Assembly (NCBI GenBank): GCA_021842385.1
Contig: JAKCAE010000003.1
Span: forward strand, 1-38,171
DNA: 38,171 bases
Reading direction: 5' to 3'
From: a bacterium
GTDB taxonomy: Bacteria; Patescibacteriota; Doudnabacteria; UBA920; VMFF01
Shown: piece after piece, positions 15,219 to 23,346 of the stretch
Layout of the letters: the number at the start of each line of letters is the position of its first letter
How positions within the stretch are numbered: the first letter of the stretch is position 1
Notes under the pieces: generated by a model
Databases searched by the model: none
Told to the model about the DNA's origin: nothing
Seen by the model: the letters and a program-made list of their open reading frames with translations, nothing else
Position numbers and translations under genes: made by a program

Positions 15219-15643
15219 TGCGTTTTTTGGCAATCATTGTCTTGATTGTGCTTTTGGCAGGATTAACATACTGGTACAACCAAGCTAACAAACCAAAGGT
15301 CTTTCCTAGAACAGACGCTTTCGCAGGGCAGGTTATTGAAGGATTTCCAAAGGATTTAATTTTTGATGCTAAAGAAATTACAGAAAGTTACTCAATTGAT
15401 TATGGCAGTTCTGCTAAGCAATACGTGGCAGAATATACATCAAAAGACCAGGTAATTATCGCGTATTTAAAGGCGGATAAATACCTTAGAGGGAATAATT
15501 ATGTAATTGTTAATCAAAGGTTGCAACCAACAGTTGCTAATATTTATGGTACAAAATCCGAGGGGGATGTAAATGTTCTTGTACAAAAATTAACAGATAC
15601 TACTTCACAAATTATTATTAGCGCTGTGAAGAAAGGAAAATAA
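15188..15643 (+). CDS. Single-span membrane-anchored protein of unknown function
   Basis: 151 aa from the ATG at 15188, or 141 aa from the ATG at 15218. The second choice starts MRFLAIIVLIVLLAGLTYWY, immediately the membrane segment, and overlaps the stop of the short leader frame. The outer part (about 110 aa) is alpha/beta, with DLIFDAKEITESYSIDYG, VIIAYLKADKYLRG and a C-terminal strand TSQIIISAVKKGK. No known motif was recognised. It is followed after 3 nt by the large secreted Ig-like protein, so the two are probably co-expressed and both exported. Confidence 0.75.
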   Translation: MEYTDKNAQLMRFLAIIVLIVLLAGLTYWYNQANKPKVFPRTDAFAGQVIEGFPKDLIFDAKEITESYSIDYGSSAKQYVAEYTSKDQVIIAYLKADKYLRGNNYVIVNQRLQPTVANIYGTKSEGDVNVLVQKLTDTTSQIIISAVKKGK

Positions 15644-15646
15644 TCA

Positions 15647-17125
15647 ATGCGAACTCTTAATTTTACGCGAAAGTTTTTTAAATCAAACTTCTCTTTGTTA
15701 ATTATTTCAGCTTTGCTTTTAGGTTCTTTGAATTTTGTTCCAAAATCAGCTCAAGCCGGCAATTGTGTCATTGATTCGCTTGTGGCAACCCCTAGTGTGG
15801 TTGCCTCAGGGAATACAGCCACAATTGGTTGGACGCAAACAGGATGCGCCTCAGTAACTATTTACTTGCAGTCCGGACGTTTTTTGACTGACCCGTTATA
15901 CACAAGCATTTATGCCATAGATAGCTACACCACAGCTCCTTTGTTATATACAGGCACTAATCCGACCTATCTCTTGGTAGATGAAACTGGTACAACTGTA
16001 GCTAGTATTACCATCCCTGTTACTCAAGGTGGTAATTCGTGTGTTTTAAGTAATTTTACGTCCACAACCTTAACAGTTGCCAGTGGCTCTTCTGTAATAT
16101 TGACATGGTCAGCTCAAAATTGTTCAAGCTTGTCCATTGATCAAGGTGTTGGCGATGTTACCGGACTTACAAGCAAAACCGTAACCCCAACAGCCACCAC
16201 AACCTATACCATCACAGGATCTTTTGGTGCGGCCACTGCTTCAGTTACCATCACTGTCAGTTCTGCTCCTTGCGCGATAAATACTTTCACAGCATCACCT
16301 AATCCGACAATTGATGCCAGCAAGTTATATTGGACAACCACTAATTGCGCTAATGCATATATAATTGACCCAACCAACGCTTTTATCTCTGTCCCTGTAA
16401 ACAATCCGACCGATGGTTATCTTGTTAATGTTACTGCTGCCAGCACGGATTACTATCTCTTCACAGCTCCAAATGAACCACAACAGAAAGTGACTATTAT
16501 TAAAACAGCTGCTTGTGAAATTACAAATCAATCTGCTGTGGTTAATCCTGATTTAAGCGTAACAGTAAGCTTTAATATAGCTAACTGTACTGATGCAAAG
16601 ATCACTGGTGGCTACTTTGGCTTTAGCGGCACATCGAAATTATCCCAAACCTCGAATTATACTGGCATCATATCAGCAACCACGGCTGCCAATGAAATGT
16701 CCAGTGTTGTCACGTCCATGACTTATTACATTGATGCCTGGAGCACCGCGCCAAACGGAACGATAGCCATTGAAAAAGTTGCGGTTGCAAGTTATGCTGC
16801 ACCAGTGTGTCATATAAGCACAGGCAGGAGATTAAATAGCGGTTTAGCTCAGGATGTTGGTTTTGAGTCTGCTACGTATAAGTATGATCTTTACGGAACA
16901 CAAACAATTAATGTTTCTGGGGATATGAATAACGTGTCTGTGCCTTGTGGTGATGGAAAGTTTATTGGTATGACTTCGCCTGTTAACACAACAGCTAAAG
17001 ATTCACAGGGGAATACCATAAAAGCATACTTGAAAGGAACATATGGATTTAGCGCGAACTCAGTTAATCCTGCTCCTACAGTTATTTTTGAGTATCAAAC
17101 CCCAGCAAAGATTGAGATAAAGTAG
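15647..17125 (+). CDS. Secreted protein with repeated Ig-like, disulfide-type domains
   Basis: 492 aa. A long signal peptide (basic start, hydrophobic LLIISALLLGSLNF, cleavage probably after SAQA near residue 37). At least four beta-sandwich repeats begin at Cys 40, 132, 209 and 290, each with a second Cys about 25-30 residues later in a [QTN]xC[AS] phrase (WTQTGCASVTI, WSAQNCSSLSI, WTTTNCANAYI, FNIANCTDAKI). A different C-terminal part starts near Cys 388. Thr and Ser are abundant. The paired cysteines suggest one disulfide per domain. No enzyme motif is seen; adhesion or a surface-layer role is plausible for an episymbiont but is inference. AAGGAAAA before the ATG is a usable ribosome binding site. 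Confidence 0.8.
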   Translation: MRTLNFTRKFFKSNFSLLIISALLLGSLNFVPKSAQAGNCVIDSLVATPSVVASGNTATIGWTQTGCASVTIYLQSGRFLTDPLYTSIYAIDSYTTAPLLYTGTNPTYLLVDETGTTVASITIPVTQGGNSCVLSNFTSTTLTVASGSSVILTWSAQNCSSLSIDQGVGDVTGLTSKTVTPTATTTYTITGSFGAATASVTITVSSAPCAINTFTASPNPTIDASKLYWTTTNCANAYIIDPTNAFISVPVNNPTDGYLVNVTAASTDYYLFTAPNEPQQKVTIIKTAACEITNQSAVVNPDLSVTVSFNIANCTDAKITGGYFGFSGTSKLSQTSNYTGIISATTAANEMSSVVTSMTYYIDAWSTAPNGTIAIEKVAVASYAAPVCHISTGRRLNSGLAQDVGFESATYKYDLYGTQTINVSGDMNNVSVPCGDGKFIGMTSPVNTTAKDSQGNTIKAYLKGTYGFSANSVNPAPTVIFEYQTPAKIEIK

Positions 17126-17153
17126 CATAAACACAGGTTTTCTCTTAAATTCC

Positions 17154-17182
17154 TTGACAAAAATTGAATAATATTTTACAAT
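17154..17182 (+). promoter_or_regulatory. Strong sigma-70 promoter of the GC-rich lipoprotein gene
   Basis: TTGACA (17154-17159), 17-nt spacer, TACAAT (17177-17182). The last T of the -10 box is also the first base of the terminator hairpin that ends the upstream unit. Confidence 0.85.
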
Positions 17183-17211
17183 GCAGACACGATTGGTCTG
17201 CATTGTTTTTT
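17182..17211 (+). terminator. Intrinsic terminator of the upstream unit, embedded in the next promoter
   Basis: TGCAGAC (17182-17188), 7-nt loop, GTCTGCA (17196-17202), then TTGTTTTTTT. RNA reading through from the Ig-like gene would form it. RNA starting from the overlapping promoter (about 17189) lacks the 5' arm and escapes it. Confidence 0.85.
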
Positions 17212-17247
17212 GCAGCCAACAGAACTTCCCAACCCATAGGAGGGCAT

Positions 17248-18210
17248 ATGCGGAAGATTTACTTGCTGCTCTCAGCAAGCCTGTTTCTTTGTGCTTGCGG
17301 CGGGGAAGTTCCAACCACCCCCGTCATCAAAACCTGCAGCGGGACGATCAGTCCTGCTGAACAGGTCACCATCAACACTGGACAGACCACCTCTGTGGTC
17401 TTGAACTTCCAGAACTGCACGTCAGTAACTGTTCGGGCGGACAACGATCCCATCTACGTTAACGGCGTCACAGTAGAACCCAATGCTACGGTGAAGCTGT
17501 CGCCTTCCAAGGCAACAGTCTACACCTTCATCGGCAACGGCGGTGCTGTTACGCTTCGCCTCACGGTGAACGTCGTTGGGAAGCCGGAAGTCACTGTTGA
17601 TGTCAGCGCAGTCCCTGACAGCGGAGTTGTGCTTAACAGCACCATGAAGTTGCCACTGCGCAAGCAGAACATCAGCTCGTGCAGCGCGCCGGTTTTCAAC
17701 GGCACGTTCACAACAGCTGATCCCAACACCGTGAAAGCCACGGCTTCAATCAGCGCTGACACGCTCGTTTACAGCCCGGGCAGCACCATGCCTGTGCTAA
17801 CAAACGGGAAGCGACAGGCGACCATCCAGGTCTCCTGTCTTGGTCAGGACGGTTCAACTGTCACGACCAGCGTCACGCTGAAGCTTGTGGTACCGACGCT
17901 GAAGTGTTCGAGCATTACGCCGGACAGCGTTGCCCTTGGCTGGACCGGGATCTTGGTTGTGAACTGTTCAGGAAATTCTGTCACTTCCCTCAATGGTGTC
18001 GATTTCAAGGGCACCATGTTCACTGTGGCAATTGAAGGCGAAACACCCACTCCATTCATAACCAACCCCACGCAGTTCCACAATCCCAACGAATACGGGA
18101 TTGGGGTAACTACTTGGGGGAATGGGACATTCAAGGCGGTAAGAGACATATACCTGAAGAATTCTGAGCGGCCTGAGGAACCGCTCAAGTTCAGGTTTGT
18201 GATTTTATAA
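17248..18210 (+). CDS. Lipoprotein with Ig-like domain, GC-rich gene
   Basis: 320 aa from the ATG at 17248, chosen because GGAGG lies 6 nt upstream and because MRKIYLLLSASLFLCAC is a lipoprotein signal peptide (lipobox LCAC). The first mature domain (about 30-115) repeats the pattern of the neighbouring secreted protein: a Cys, then TGQTTSVVLNFQNCTSVTV, a SPSKATVYTF strand and GGAVTLRLTVNV. Two further beta-rich domains follow, with Cys near 150, 195, 225 and 248. Function unknown. Base use is strikingly GC-rich, with C/G in most third positions, unlike every neighbour. It has its own consensus promoter and a terminator that recurs at 23.35 kb. This suggests transfer or a separately evolving cassette. 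Confidence 0.82.
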   Translation: MRKIYLLLSASLFLCACGGEVPTTPVIKTCSGTISPAEQVTINTGQTTSVVLNFQNCTSVTVRADNDPIYVNGVTVEPNATVKLSPSKATVYTFIGNGGAVTLRLTVNVVGKPEVTVDVSAVPDSGVVLNSTMKLPLRKQNISSCSAPVFNGTFTTADPNTVKATASISADTLVYSPGSTMPVLTNGKRQATIQVSCLGQDGSTVTTSVTLKLVVPTLKCSSITPDSVALGWTGILVVNCSGNSVTSLNGVDFKGTMFTVAIEGETPTPFITNPTQFHNPNEYGIGVTTWGNGTFKAVRDIYLKNSERPEEPLKFRFVIL

Positions 18211-18220
18211 TCTTCCACTC

Positions 18221-18264
18221 GCAAGACCGTTCATGCCATCCAGGTGTGAACGGTCTTTGCTTTG
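18221..18264 (+). terminator. Intrinsic terminator, copy 1 of an exact 44-bp repeat
   Basis: The hairpin AAGACCGTTCA / TGAACGGTCTT with a GCCATCCAGGTG-type loop, followed by TGCTTTG, lies 10 nt after the lipoprotein stop. All 44 bases recur at 23347-23390 in the same orientation. Confidence 0.9.
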
Positions 18265-18374
18265 CTACCTGTGCGATTAATTATATTTGTCAATATTTTC
18301 GTATTTTTTGAGGTATTAAGTGTTGGTCATTCCTTGTAAAAATTATGAGAACAGCTTATTCTGTTATCAAGTTA

Positions 18375-18380
18375 TATAAT
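18375..18380 (+). promoter_or_regulatory. -10 box of the DegT/ATP-grasp/GCS2/serS operon
   Basis: TATAAT, preceded by an unconvincing -35. It ends 5 nt before the ATG at 18386, so the mRNA would be leaderless or start within a couple of bases of that ATG. Confidence 0.6.
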
Positions 18381-18385
18381 TTTTA

Positions 18386-19690
18386 ATGTTGTTGCAGTGC
18401 ATAGTGTTTTGGAGTTTTTATGTTTTAAAAGTCAATAAAATCATGAATAAATCAAGAAGTAATAAAGATTCGCTAAAAAAACCAAGAGGAAAATTTAAAA
18501 AGCCTGGGATTGATGATTTTCATAAAGCTGATCCAATGCCGAAAGATGTGTTTTTAAGAGTGAATAAGATTCTGAAAAACGCAAATTTATTTCGTTATAT
18601 TGGTAACAAACCAGCTGACTCAGAGACTGCTTTATTAGAAAGGGATTTTACAAAATATCTCGGAGTTAAATATGCACTTGCGCTAAATTCTTGTAGTAGC
18701 GCAATGTTTCTTTCTTTAATTAGTTGTGGTGTTAGACCTGGTGATAAAGTTTTAGTACCCGCATTTACATTCACAGCAGTTCCAAGCGCTATTATACATG
18801 CTGGCGCCGTCCCCGTGTTGGTTGAATGTAACGAGAGATATTGTATAGACGTTGATGATTTGAGGAAAAAAATATCGTCAGAAACTAAGGCTTTACTTTT
18901 ATCACATATGCGAGGGCACACTGCAGATTTGGAACGTATTGTGAAGCTTTGTAAAGAAAAAAATATAATTCTTATTGAAGATGCAGCTCATAGCTTGGGG
19001 GTGTTATGGAACGGTCAGCCAGTAGGAACTTTTGGCAAGGTTGGTTGTTATAGTTTTCAGTCTTATAAAATTATTAATGGTGGCGAAGGAGGGCTGTTAG
19101 TAACAGACGATGAAGAGATTATTGTGAAAGCAATCTTTTTATCTGGTGCATATGAAAAGATGTATGAAAAGCATTTTGTAAAGAGTAAGTTTTTTGAACT
19201 ATACAAAAATACTTTACCAGCTTTTAATTTACGACTGCATAATATATCAGCTGCTATAATTAGACCCCAAATTAAAAAAATAGAAGACAAGGTAGCTATA
19301 TATAATAAAAACTATAAATTTTTAATAAACAGACTTGCTACTTCAAAAAATATTAGTATTCCCAAAATAGATCCAAGAGAGAGAATGGCTCCAGATTCAA
19401 TACAATTTAAATTATGTAATCTGAGCCTAAAAGAAGCAAAAGAATTTATGAATAAGGTCCGAGATAAAGGGGTGTCATTGTATGTGTTTGGGGTACATGA
19501 AGATAATGCAAGATTTTTTTGGAACTGGAAGTACTTTCAAAATTCTTTCCCATTAGAAAAAACAAGGAATTTGCTGGAGCTAACGTGCGATATGAGGCTG
19601 CCAGTATCTTTCCGAAAAGTTCATATTGATTATATTGCGGATGTCATTCTTTCAGTGTTAAATGACATAAAAAAGAATGAAAAAAATTAA
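18386..19690 (+). CDS. DegT/DnrJ/EryC1-family PLP aminotransferase
   Basis: 434 aa from 18386. A second ATG at 18443 gives 415 aa; the first is favoured by a TATAAT box 5 nt away but adds a hydrophobic start (LLQCIVFWSFYVL). The family transfers amino groups to keto-sugars or cyclitols with PLP. Visible: NSCSSAMFLSLISCGVRPGD, VPAFTFTAVPSAIIHAGAVP, the PLP-stacking/aspartate region IEDAAHSLG, and the Schiff-base Lys in FQSYKIINGGEGG. The C-terminal half is less conserved. It is first of four tightly packed genes and overlaps the ATP-grasp gene by 14 nt. Together with two ATP-dependent ligases it points to small-molecule biosynthesis instead of a generic sugar locus; no glycosyltransferases or nucleotide-sugar genes are nearby. 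Confidence 0.9.
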   Translation: MLLQCIVFWSFYVLKVNKIMNKSRSNKDSLKKPRGKFKKPGIDDFHKADPMPKDVFLRVNKILKNANLFRYIGNKPADSETALLERDFTKYLGVKYALALNSCSSAMFLSLISCGVRPGDKVLVPAFTFTAVPSAIIHAGAVPVLVECNERYCIDVDDLRKKISSETKALLLSHMRGHTADLERIVKLCKEKNIILIEDAAHSLGVLWNGQPVGTFGKVGCYSFQSYKIINGGEGGLLVTDDEEIIVKAIFLSGAYEKMYEKHFVKSKFFELYKNTLPAFNLRLHNISAAIIRPQIKKIEDKVAIYNKNYKFLINRLATSKNISIPKIDPRERMAPDSIQFKLCNLSLKEAKEFMNKVRDKGVSLYVFGVHEDNARFFWNWKYFQNSFPLEKTRNLLELTCDMRLPVSFRKVHIDYIADVILSVLNDIKKNEKN

Positions 19691-20666
19691 AGTAGGTGTA
19701 TTCATACCATTACCAGTCCCTAAAGGACAGAAAGCTTCGATCCATTCCGCAGGAATAGGGCGGCTTCCTTTGACCACACAACAAAGACTCGTGGAATTGA
19801 TAAGAAGTACAAAAGGAGTCGATATTTATTTTGATTTGGATTTTAGGGATTCTTTGATTCGAGACGGTAAAGTCTATGTAGGTGATTTTTGTTTGAACGA
19901 TCTTGATATTTTCTTTTGGTATTGTGAGATCGATAGAAGTGTTGGTAGTTATGATCTTGATGTACTAAAAACGCTTGCAAAAGATATTAAAGTGGTGATA
20001 AATCCGCAAAGTTTTGAGTTGGGTTTAGATAAGTATGCGTCTCATCTGGCTATAAAAAGAGCCGGTGGGTTAGTAGCCGAAACCGTCTTGTTTGATTACA
20101 AGAATTTTTCCGGAGTAGAGAAGATATTGGACGAATGGGGGCTTGCAGTGCTTAAACCTAGGCGGGGAGGTTTTGGAAAGGGAGTTACTTTGATAAGTAG
20201 CTTTGCTATGTTGCGAGATGTAGTTGATTATATCTACAGTACCACTGGCATCACGCCAGACAAAGCATATATGCTCGAAAGATTTTATGATAATAGTCAT
20301 GATAACTGGATCAGTGTAACTATGGTAAACGCAGAAATAATGTACGGCTATAGAAAAAGAAAAACAAAACTAGTTGAGATGGGTAATGGTATTACTAAAG
20401 TATATGATGCAAACGAAATAGGTGGTGATGTAGAAAGTTGTGAAGTGCCGCAGTTGTATAAGGACGAAGCATTGAAAGCTTATTATGCTATAGGTGCTGA
20501 GGTCATCGGATTTGATATGATTTTATATCAAGGTAAACCAATTATTATAGATGAGAATACTTTCCCTGGATATTATGAAGACATTTTTGAAGTCGTTGGA
20601 CGTGACCCAGCAAGGGAGTTTTATAAGCTAATCATCACAGAGATTGATAAGCTCAAACTTAGATAA
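19677..20666 (+). CDS. ATP-grasp ligase (RimK/GshB-like)
   Basis: 329 aa. It forms an amide bond by ATP-dependent acyl-phosphate activation. The N-terminal domain has LDIFFWYCEIDRSVGSYDLD and VVINPQSFELGLDKYASHLA, matching the RimK/GshB order in which a Lys follows the N-P motif. The ATP-binding loop is VLKPRRGGFGKGVTLI (about 158-173). A YMLERF strand and the Mg-binding end GFDMILYQGKPIIIDENTF then PGYY complete the domain, with Asp/Glu/Asn in metal positions. It overlaps the aminotransferase by 14 nt and precedes a GCS2-family gene by 2 nt. An ATP-grasp paired with a GCS2 protein is the logic of glutathione synthesis (GshA plus GshB), but the acceptor here need not be cysteine or glycine. 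Confidence 0.88.
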   Translation: MKKIKVGVFIPLPVPKGQKASIHSAGIGRLPLTTQQRLVELIRSTKGVDIYFDLDFRDSLIRDGKVYVGDFCLNDLDIFFWYCEIDRSVGSYDLDVLKTLAKDIKVVINPQSFELGLDKYASHLAIKRAGGLVAETVLFDYKNFSGVEKILDEWGLAVLKPRRGGFGKGVTLISSFAMLRDVVDYIYSTTGITPDKAYMLERFYDNSHDNWISVTMVNAEIMYGYRKRKTKLVEMGNGITKVYDANEIGGDVESCEVPQLYKDEALKAYYAIGAEVIGFDMILYQGKPIIIDENTFPGYYEDIFEVVGRDPAREFYKLIITEIDKLKLR

Positions 20667-20668
20667 TT

Positions 20669-21955
20669 ATGCTTACTAAGAAAGAAATTTTAAAGTATCA
20701 TTTAGGTGGAGAAAAAAACAATAACCGTGGTTTTGAATTAGAGATTTTTTGTTTGGGTGACAAATATCAAAGATTATTTTTAGAACAGGGACGGAAAGGC
20801 AAGTTACAGAATCTTTTGAACTATTTAAGAGAGGTAGAAAATTTCAAAAAATTGGATCTTAAAAAAACAATTGGTGTTGAAAAAAATGGATCTAAATTTA
20901 CTTTTGAGCCTGGTTTCCAGCTAGAATATAGCACAAAACGGAATAAAAACGCTGATACTTTAATTAAGGATTTTTTTGGACTACTTAAACTGTATAAAAG
21001 CTTTTGTAAAAAGCTTGGTTTAAAATTAAGCGATGTCTCTTTATTTCCTGCTGGTGACATTAAAGATACTTTTATGTTAGCTACCGATCGGTATAAGATT
21101 ATGAATAAATATTTTTCTAAAACTGGTACTCTCGGTAGTACAATGATGCGTAATACAAATTCGCTACAGCTTACTATTAGTTATGGGTCCAAGCAAGATT
21201 TGGAAGAAAAAGTAAATAGACTGCTTTTTCTTAAGCCTGTTTTACTTGCACTTTCATCAAATTCGCGTGTTCATAAAAATAAAGACACAGGTTTTCGTTC
21301 TTTCCGAGATGTAATATGGAAAAATACCGATCCAAAACGCTGTGGTGACCCAGGAAAAAATTTTTGGATAAATGGACGGTGGATAATAGAAGATTATATA
21401 GAAAAAGTTTTGGATGCACCAGTTATTTTTGATGTTGTCAATAAACGGTATAAAGCAGTGCCTGCAGAGCCTTTTCGTAATTTAATGGACAGTCTTGATC
21501 TTGAGTCATATATTTTTCATAATTCAACCATCTTTACAGATATACGTATAAAGGATTATATTGAACTGAGATACCTGGATAATCCAACTATTCTTTTAGT
21601 GCCGGGTATGATTTTGTTAGTAGAAAATGCTTTGAATAACGGTAAAGTTTGGAAATTGCTTGAAGGCTTGCCTTATAAGTTTGAGAACGTTCCCGATATG
21701 AGCCAAAAACTTAATACAGTTGACAAGGAGTCGTTTGAGTTCTGGAATCAAGCAATAAAACCAGTTTTAGTGGAGGCACTTAATGAGATAAAGTTGTCTT
21801 GCTCCCGAGAAAATCATTTTTTTCTTGATGTTTTATTAGAAAAGATACATCAGCTTGGTAGTTTATCAAATTTACAAGTTAGTACTAAAAATTTTTTAGA
21901 AAACTCAACCAATCAATTTAATAATAATTTAATAAGGCTCGCTAGTCGTGAGTAA
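20669..21955 (+). CDS. Glutamate-cysteine ligase-like protein (GCS2 family)
   Basis: 428 aa. It follows the plant/alphaproteobacterial GshA and EgtA pattern: GFELEIFCL near the start, FEPGFQLEYST (substrate and Mg loop, normally EPGGQ.ELS), DRYKIMNKYFSKTGTLGSTM then MRNTNSLQLTISYGS, ALSSNSRVHKNKDTGFRSFR, the DPKRCG phrase, and YIELRYLD, the last motif normally LEVRxxD. This family joins the gamma-carboxylate of glutamate to an amine using ATP. The loop is FQLEY instead of GQ.ELS, so substrate choice may differ from cysteine. It is 2 nt after the ATP-grasp gene and 6 nt before serS. Confidence 0.88.
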   Translation: MLTKKEILKYHLGGEKNNNRGFELEIFCLGDKYQRLFLEQGRKGKLQNLLNYLREVENFKKLDLKKTIGVEKNGSKFTFEPGFQLEYSTKRNKNADTLIKDFFGLLKLYKSFCKKLGLKLSDVSLFPAGDIKDTFMLATDRYKIMNKYFSKTGTLGSTMMRNTNSLQLTISYGSKQDLEEKVNRLLFLKPVLLALSSNSRVHKNKDTGFRSFRDVIWKNTDPKRCGDPGKNFWINGRWIIEDYIEKVLDAPVIFDVVNKRYKAVPAEPFRNLMDSLDLESYIFHNSTIFTDIRIKDYIELRYLDNPTILLVPGMILLVENALNNGKVWKLLEGLPYKFENVPDMSQKLNTVDKESFEFWNQAIKPVLVEALNEIKLSCSRENHFFLDVLLEKIHQLGSLSNLQVSTKNFLENSTNQFNNNLIRLASRE

Positions 21956-21961
21956 AAGTAT

Positions 21962-23215
21962 ATGATAGATATTAAATTAGTACGAGACAATCAGGAATTA
22001 GTAAAAAAGAAAATAGCGACAAAAGGATATGATCCATCGCTCGTTGATGATTTTATCGTGGCAGATTCAGAGTATAGAAAATTGTTGGCAGAGTCTGAGG
22101 ACTTAAGAAAACGCCGCAATGAAATATCAATAGATGATGCCAGTCGTGAAGAAGCAAAACAAATTAAAATTGCTTTACAGAAGTTAGAAAACACCCTTAA
22201 GAAAAAGGAAGAGAAAGTTTCGCAATTACTTAATGGTATTCCAAATTTACCTTTAGATGACGTACCAATAGGGAAAACCGAAAATGACAACAAAGTGTTG
22301 AAAACCTTTGGCACAAAACCGAATTTTGCTTTTAAGCCAAAAACACACTTTGAGCTGGGTAAAGCCCTCGACCTTTTAAATTTTGAAGCAGGCGCAAAAG
22401 TTACAGGCTCCCAATTTTATTTCCTGCTTGGAGATATTGTCTTTCTTGAGTTTGCTTTAGTTGATTATGCTTTTAGATTACTTGTCAAAGAAGGTTTTGT
22501 GCCTATCATAACGCCAGACTTGGCAAAATCCCGATATTATTTAGGCACAGGATATATACCTAAAGGCGACGAAGCCCAGATTTATACGATTGAAGGCGAG
22601 GATTTGGGTTTAATTGCTACTGCTGAAGTTACTATAGCCGGGCTATACGCTGATGAAATTATACCTGAGGAAAATTTGCCGTTAAAGTATATAGGGTACT
22701 CCCACGCATTTAGGCAGGAAGCGGGAGCCTATGGTAAGTATTCTAACGGTCTTTATCGTGTGCACCAGTTTACTAAAGCGGAAATGTTTGTTTATTGCCT
22801 GCCTGAAGAGTCAGAAGCTTTGCATGGTTATCTTTTAGGACTGGAAGAGAAGATTTATCAAGGCTTGGGTATTCCGTACCGTGTTTTGGAAATGTGCACT
22901 GCTGATCTTGGCGCCATTGCTGCGAAAAAATATGATATCGAAGCATGGATGCCAGGACGTAATGATTACGGAGAGGTGACATCGACATCGAACTGTACAG
23001 ATTACCAAGCCAGAAATTTAAAAATCAGGGTTCGCAGAAAAAACGGAAAGATTGAGTACTTGCATATGCTAAATGGTACAGCAATTGCTATATCACGCAC
23101 GTTAATTGCAATATTTGAGAATTATCAGCAAGAAGATGGAACAATCATTGTTCCTGAAGTATTGAGAGCATACATGGGCAAGGATAGGATTGGTTTTGAA
23201 AAGAATTTGTTATGA
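21962..23215 (+). CDS. serS: Seryl-tRNA synthetase
   Basis: 417 aa, normal SerRS length. The N-terminal tRNA-binding coiled coil is present (IDIKLVRDNQELVKKK; long charged helices to about residue 105). The class II core has TAEVTIAGLY, motif 2 FRQEAGAYGKYSNGLYRVHQ (about 252-271), TSTSNCTDYQAR, and motif 3 LNGTAIAISRTLIAIFENYQ (about 368-387). All core elements are intact, so it should charge tRNA-Ser, two of which are in this window. It is the last gene of an operon with three small-molecule biosynthesis genes. It may be the housekeeping enzyme placed there by chance or, if a second serS exists, a dedicated copy. No ribosome binding site; the ATG is 6 nt after the previous stop. Confidence 0.96.
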   Translation: MIDIKLVRDNQELVKKKIATKGYDPSLVDDFIVADSEYRKLLAESEDLRKRRNEISIDDASREEAKQIKIALQKLENTLKKKEEKVSQLLNGIPNLPLDDVPIGKTENDNKVLKTFGTKPNFAFKPKTHFELGKALDLLNFEAGAKVTGSQFYFLLGDIVFLEFALVDYAFRLLVKEGFVPIITPDLAKSRYYLGTGYIPKGDEAQIYTIEGEDLGLIATAEVTIAGLYADEIIPEENLPLKYIGYSHAFRQEAGAYGKYSNGLYRVHQFTKAEMFVYCLPEESEALHGYLLGLEEKIYQGLGIPYRVLEMCTADLGAIAAKKYDIEAWMPGRNDYGEVTSTSNCTDYQARNLKIRVRRKNGKIEYLHMLNGTAIAISRTLIAIFENYQQEDGTIIVPEVLRAYMGKDRIGFEKNLL

Positions 23216-23283
23216 TATGGCATAGTAAATAACCGTAGGCACTAGGTTTAAGGGATCAAAAGCTGTTTTACAAAAAGCTTTGT

Positions 23284-23346
23284 GCCAATTGGCTGAATTC
23301 GTCATCCGACGACGCAGTCATACACGTCACGCAGGTTTTCCTACAA
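23284..23346. other. GC-rich remnant next to terminator copy 2
   Basis: Between serS and the 44-bp terminator repeat, the stretch from about 23284 is clearly richer in G and C than its surroundings, with CGTC/GACG echoes. No supported gene is in it. A 17-codon minus-strand frame is the longest with a start. It looks like the tail of a GC-rich cassette whose body is gone. Positions 23216-23283 are AT-rich and hold only a weak AAAGCT/AGCTTT hairpin. Confidence 0.45.

Noticed and set aside
17182-17211. Attenuator or riboswitch in the leader of the GC-rich lipoprotein gene
   Set aside because: The 5' arm of the hairpin lies before the predicted transcription start, so the gene's own RNA could not form it. 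It is better read as the terminator of the upstream unit.
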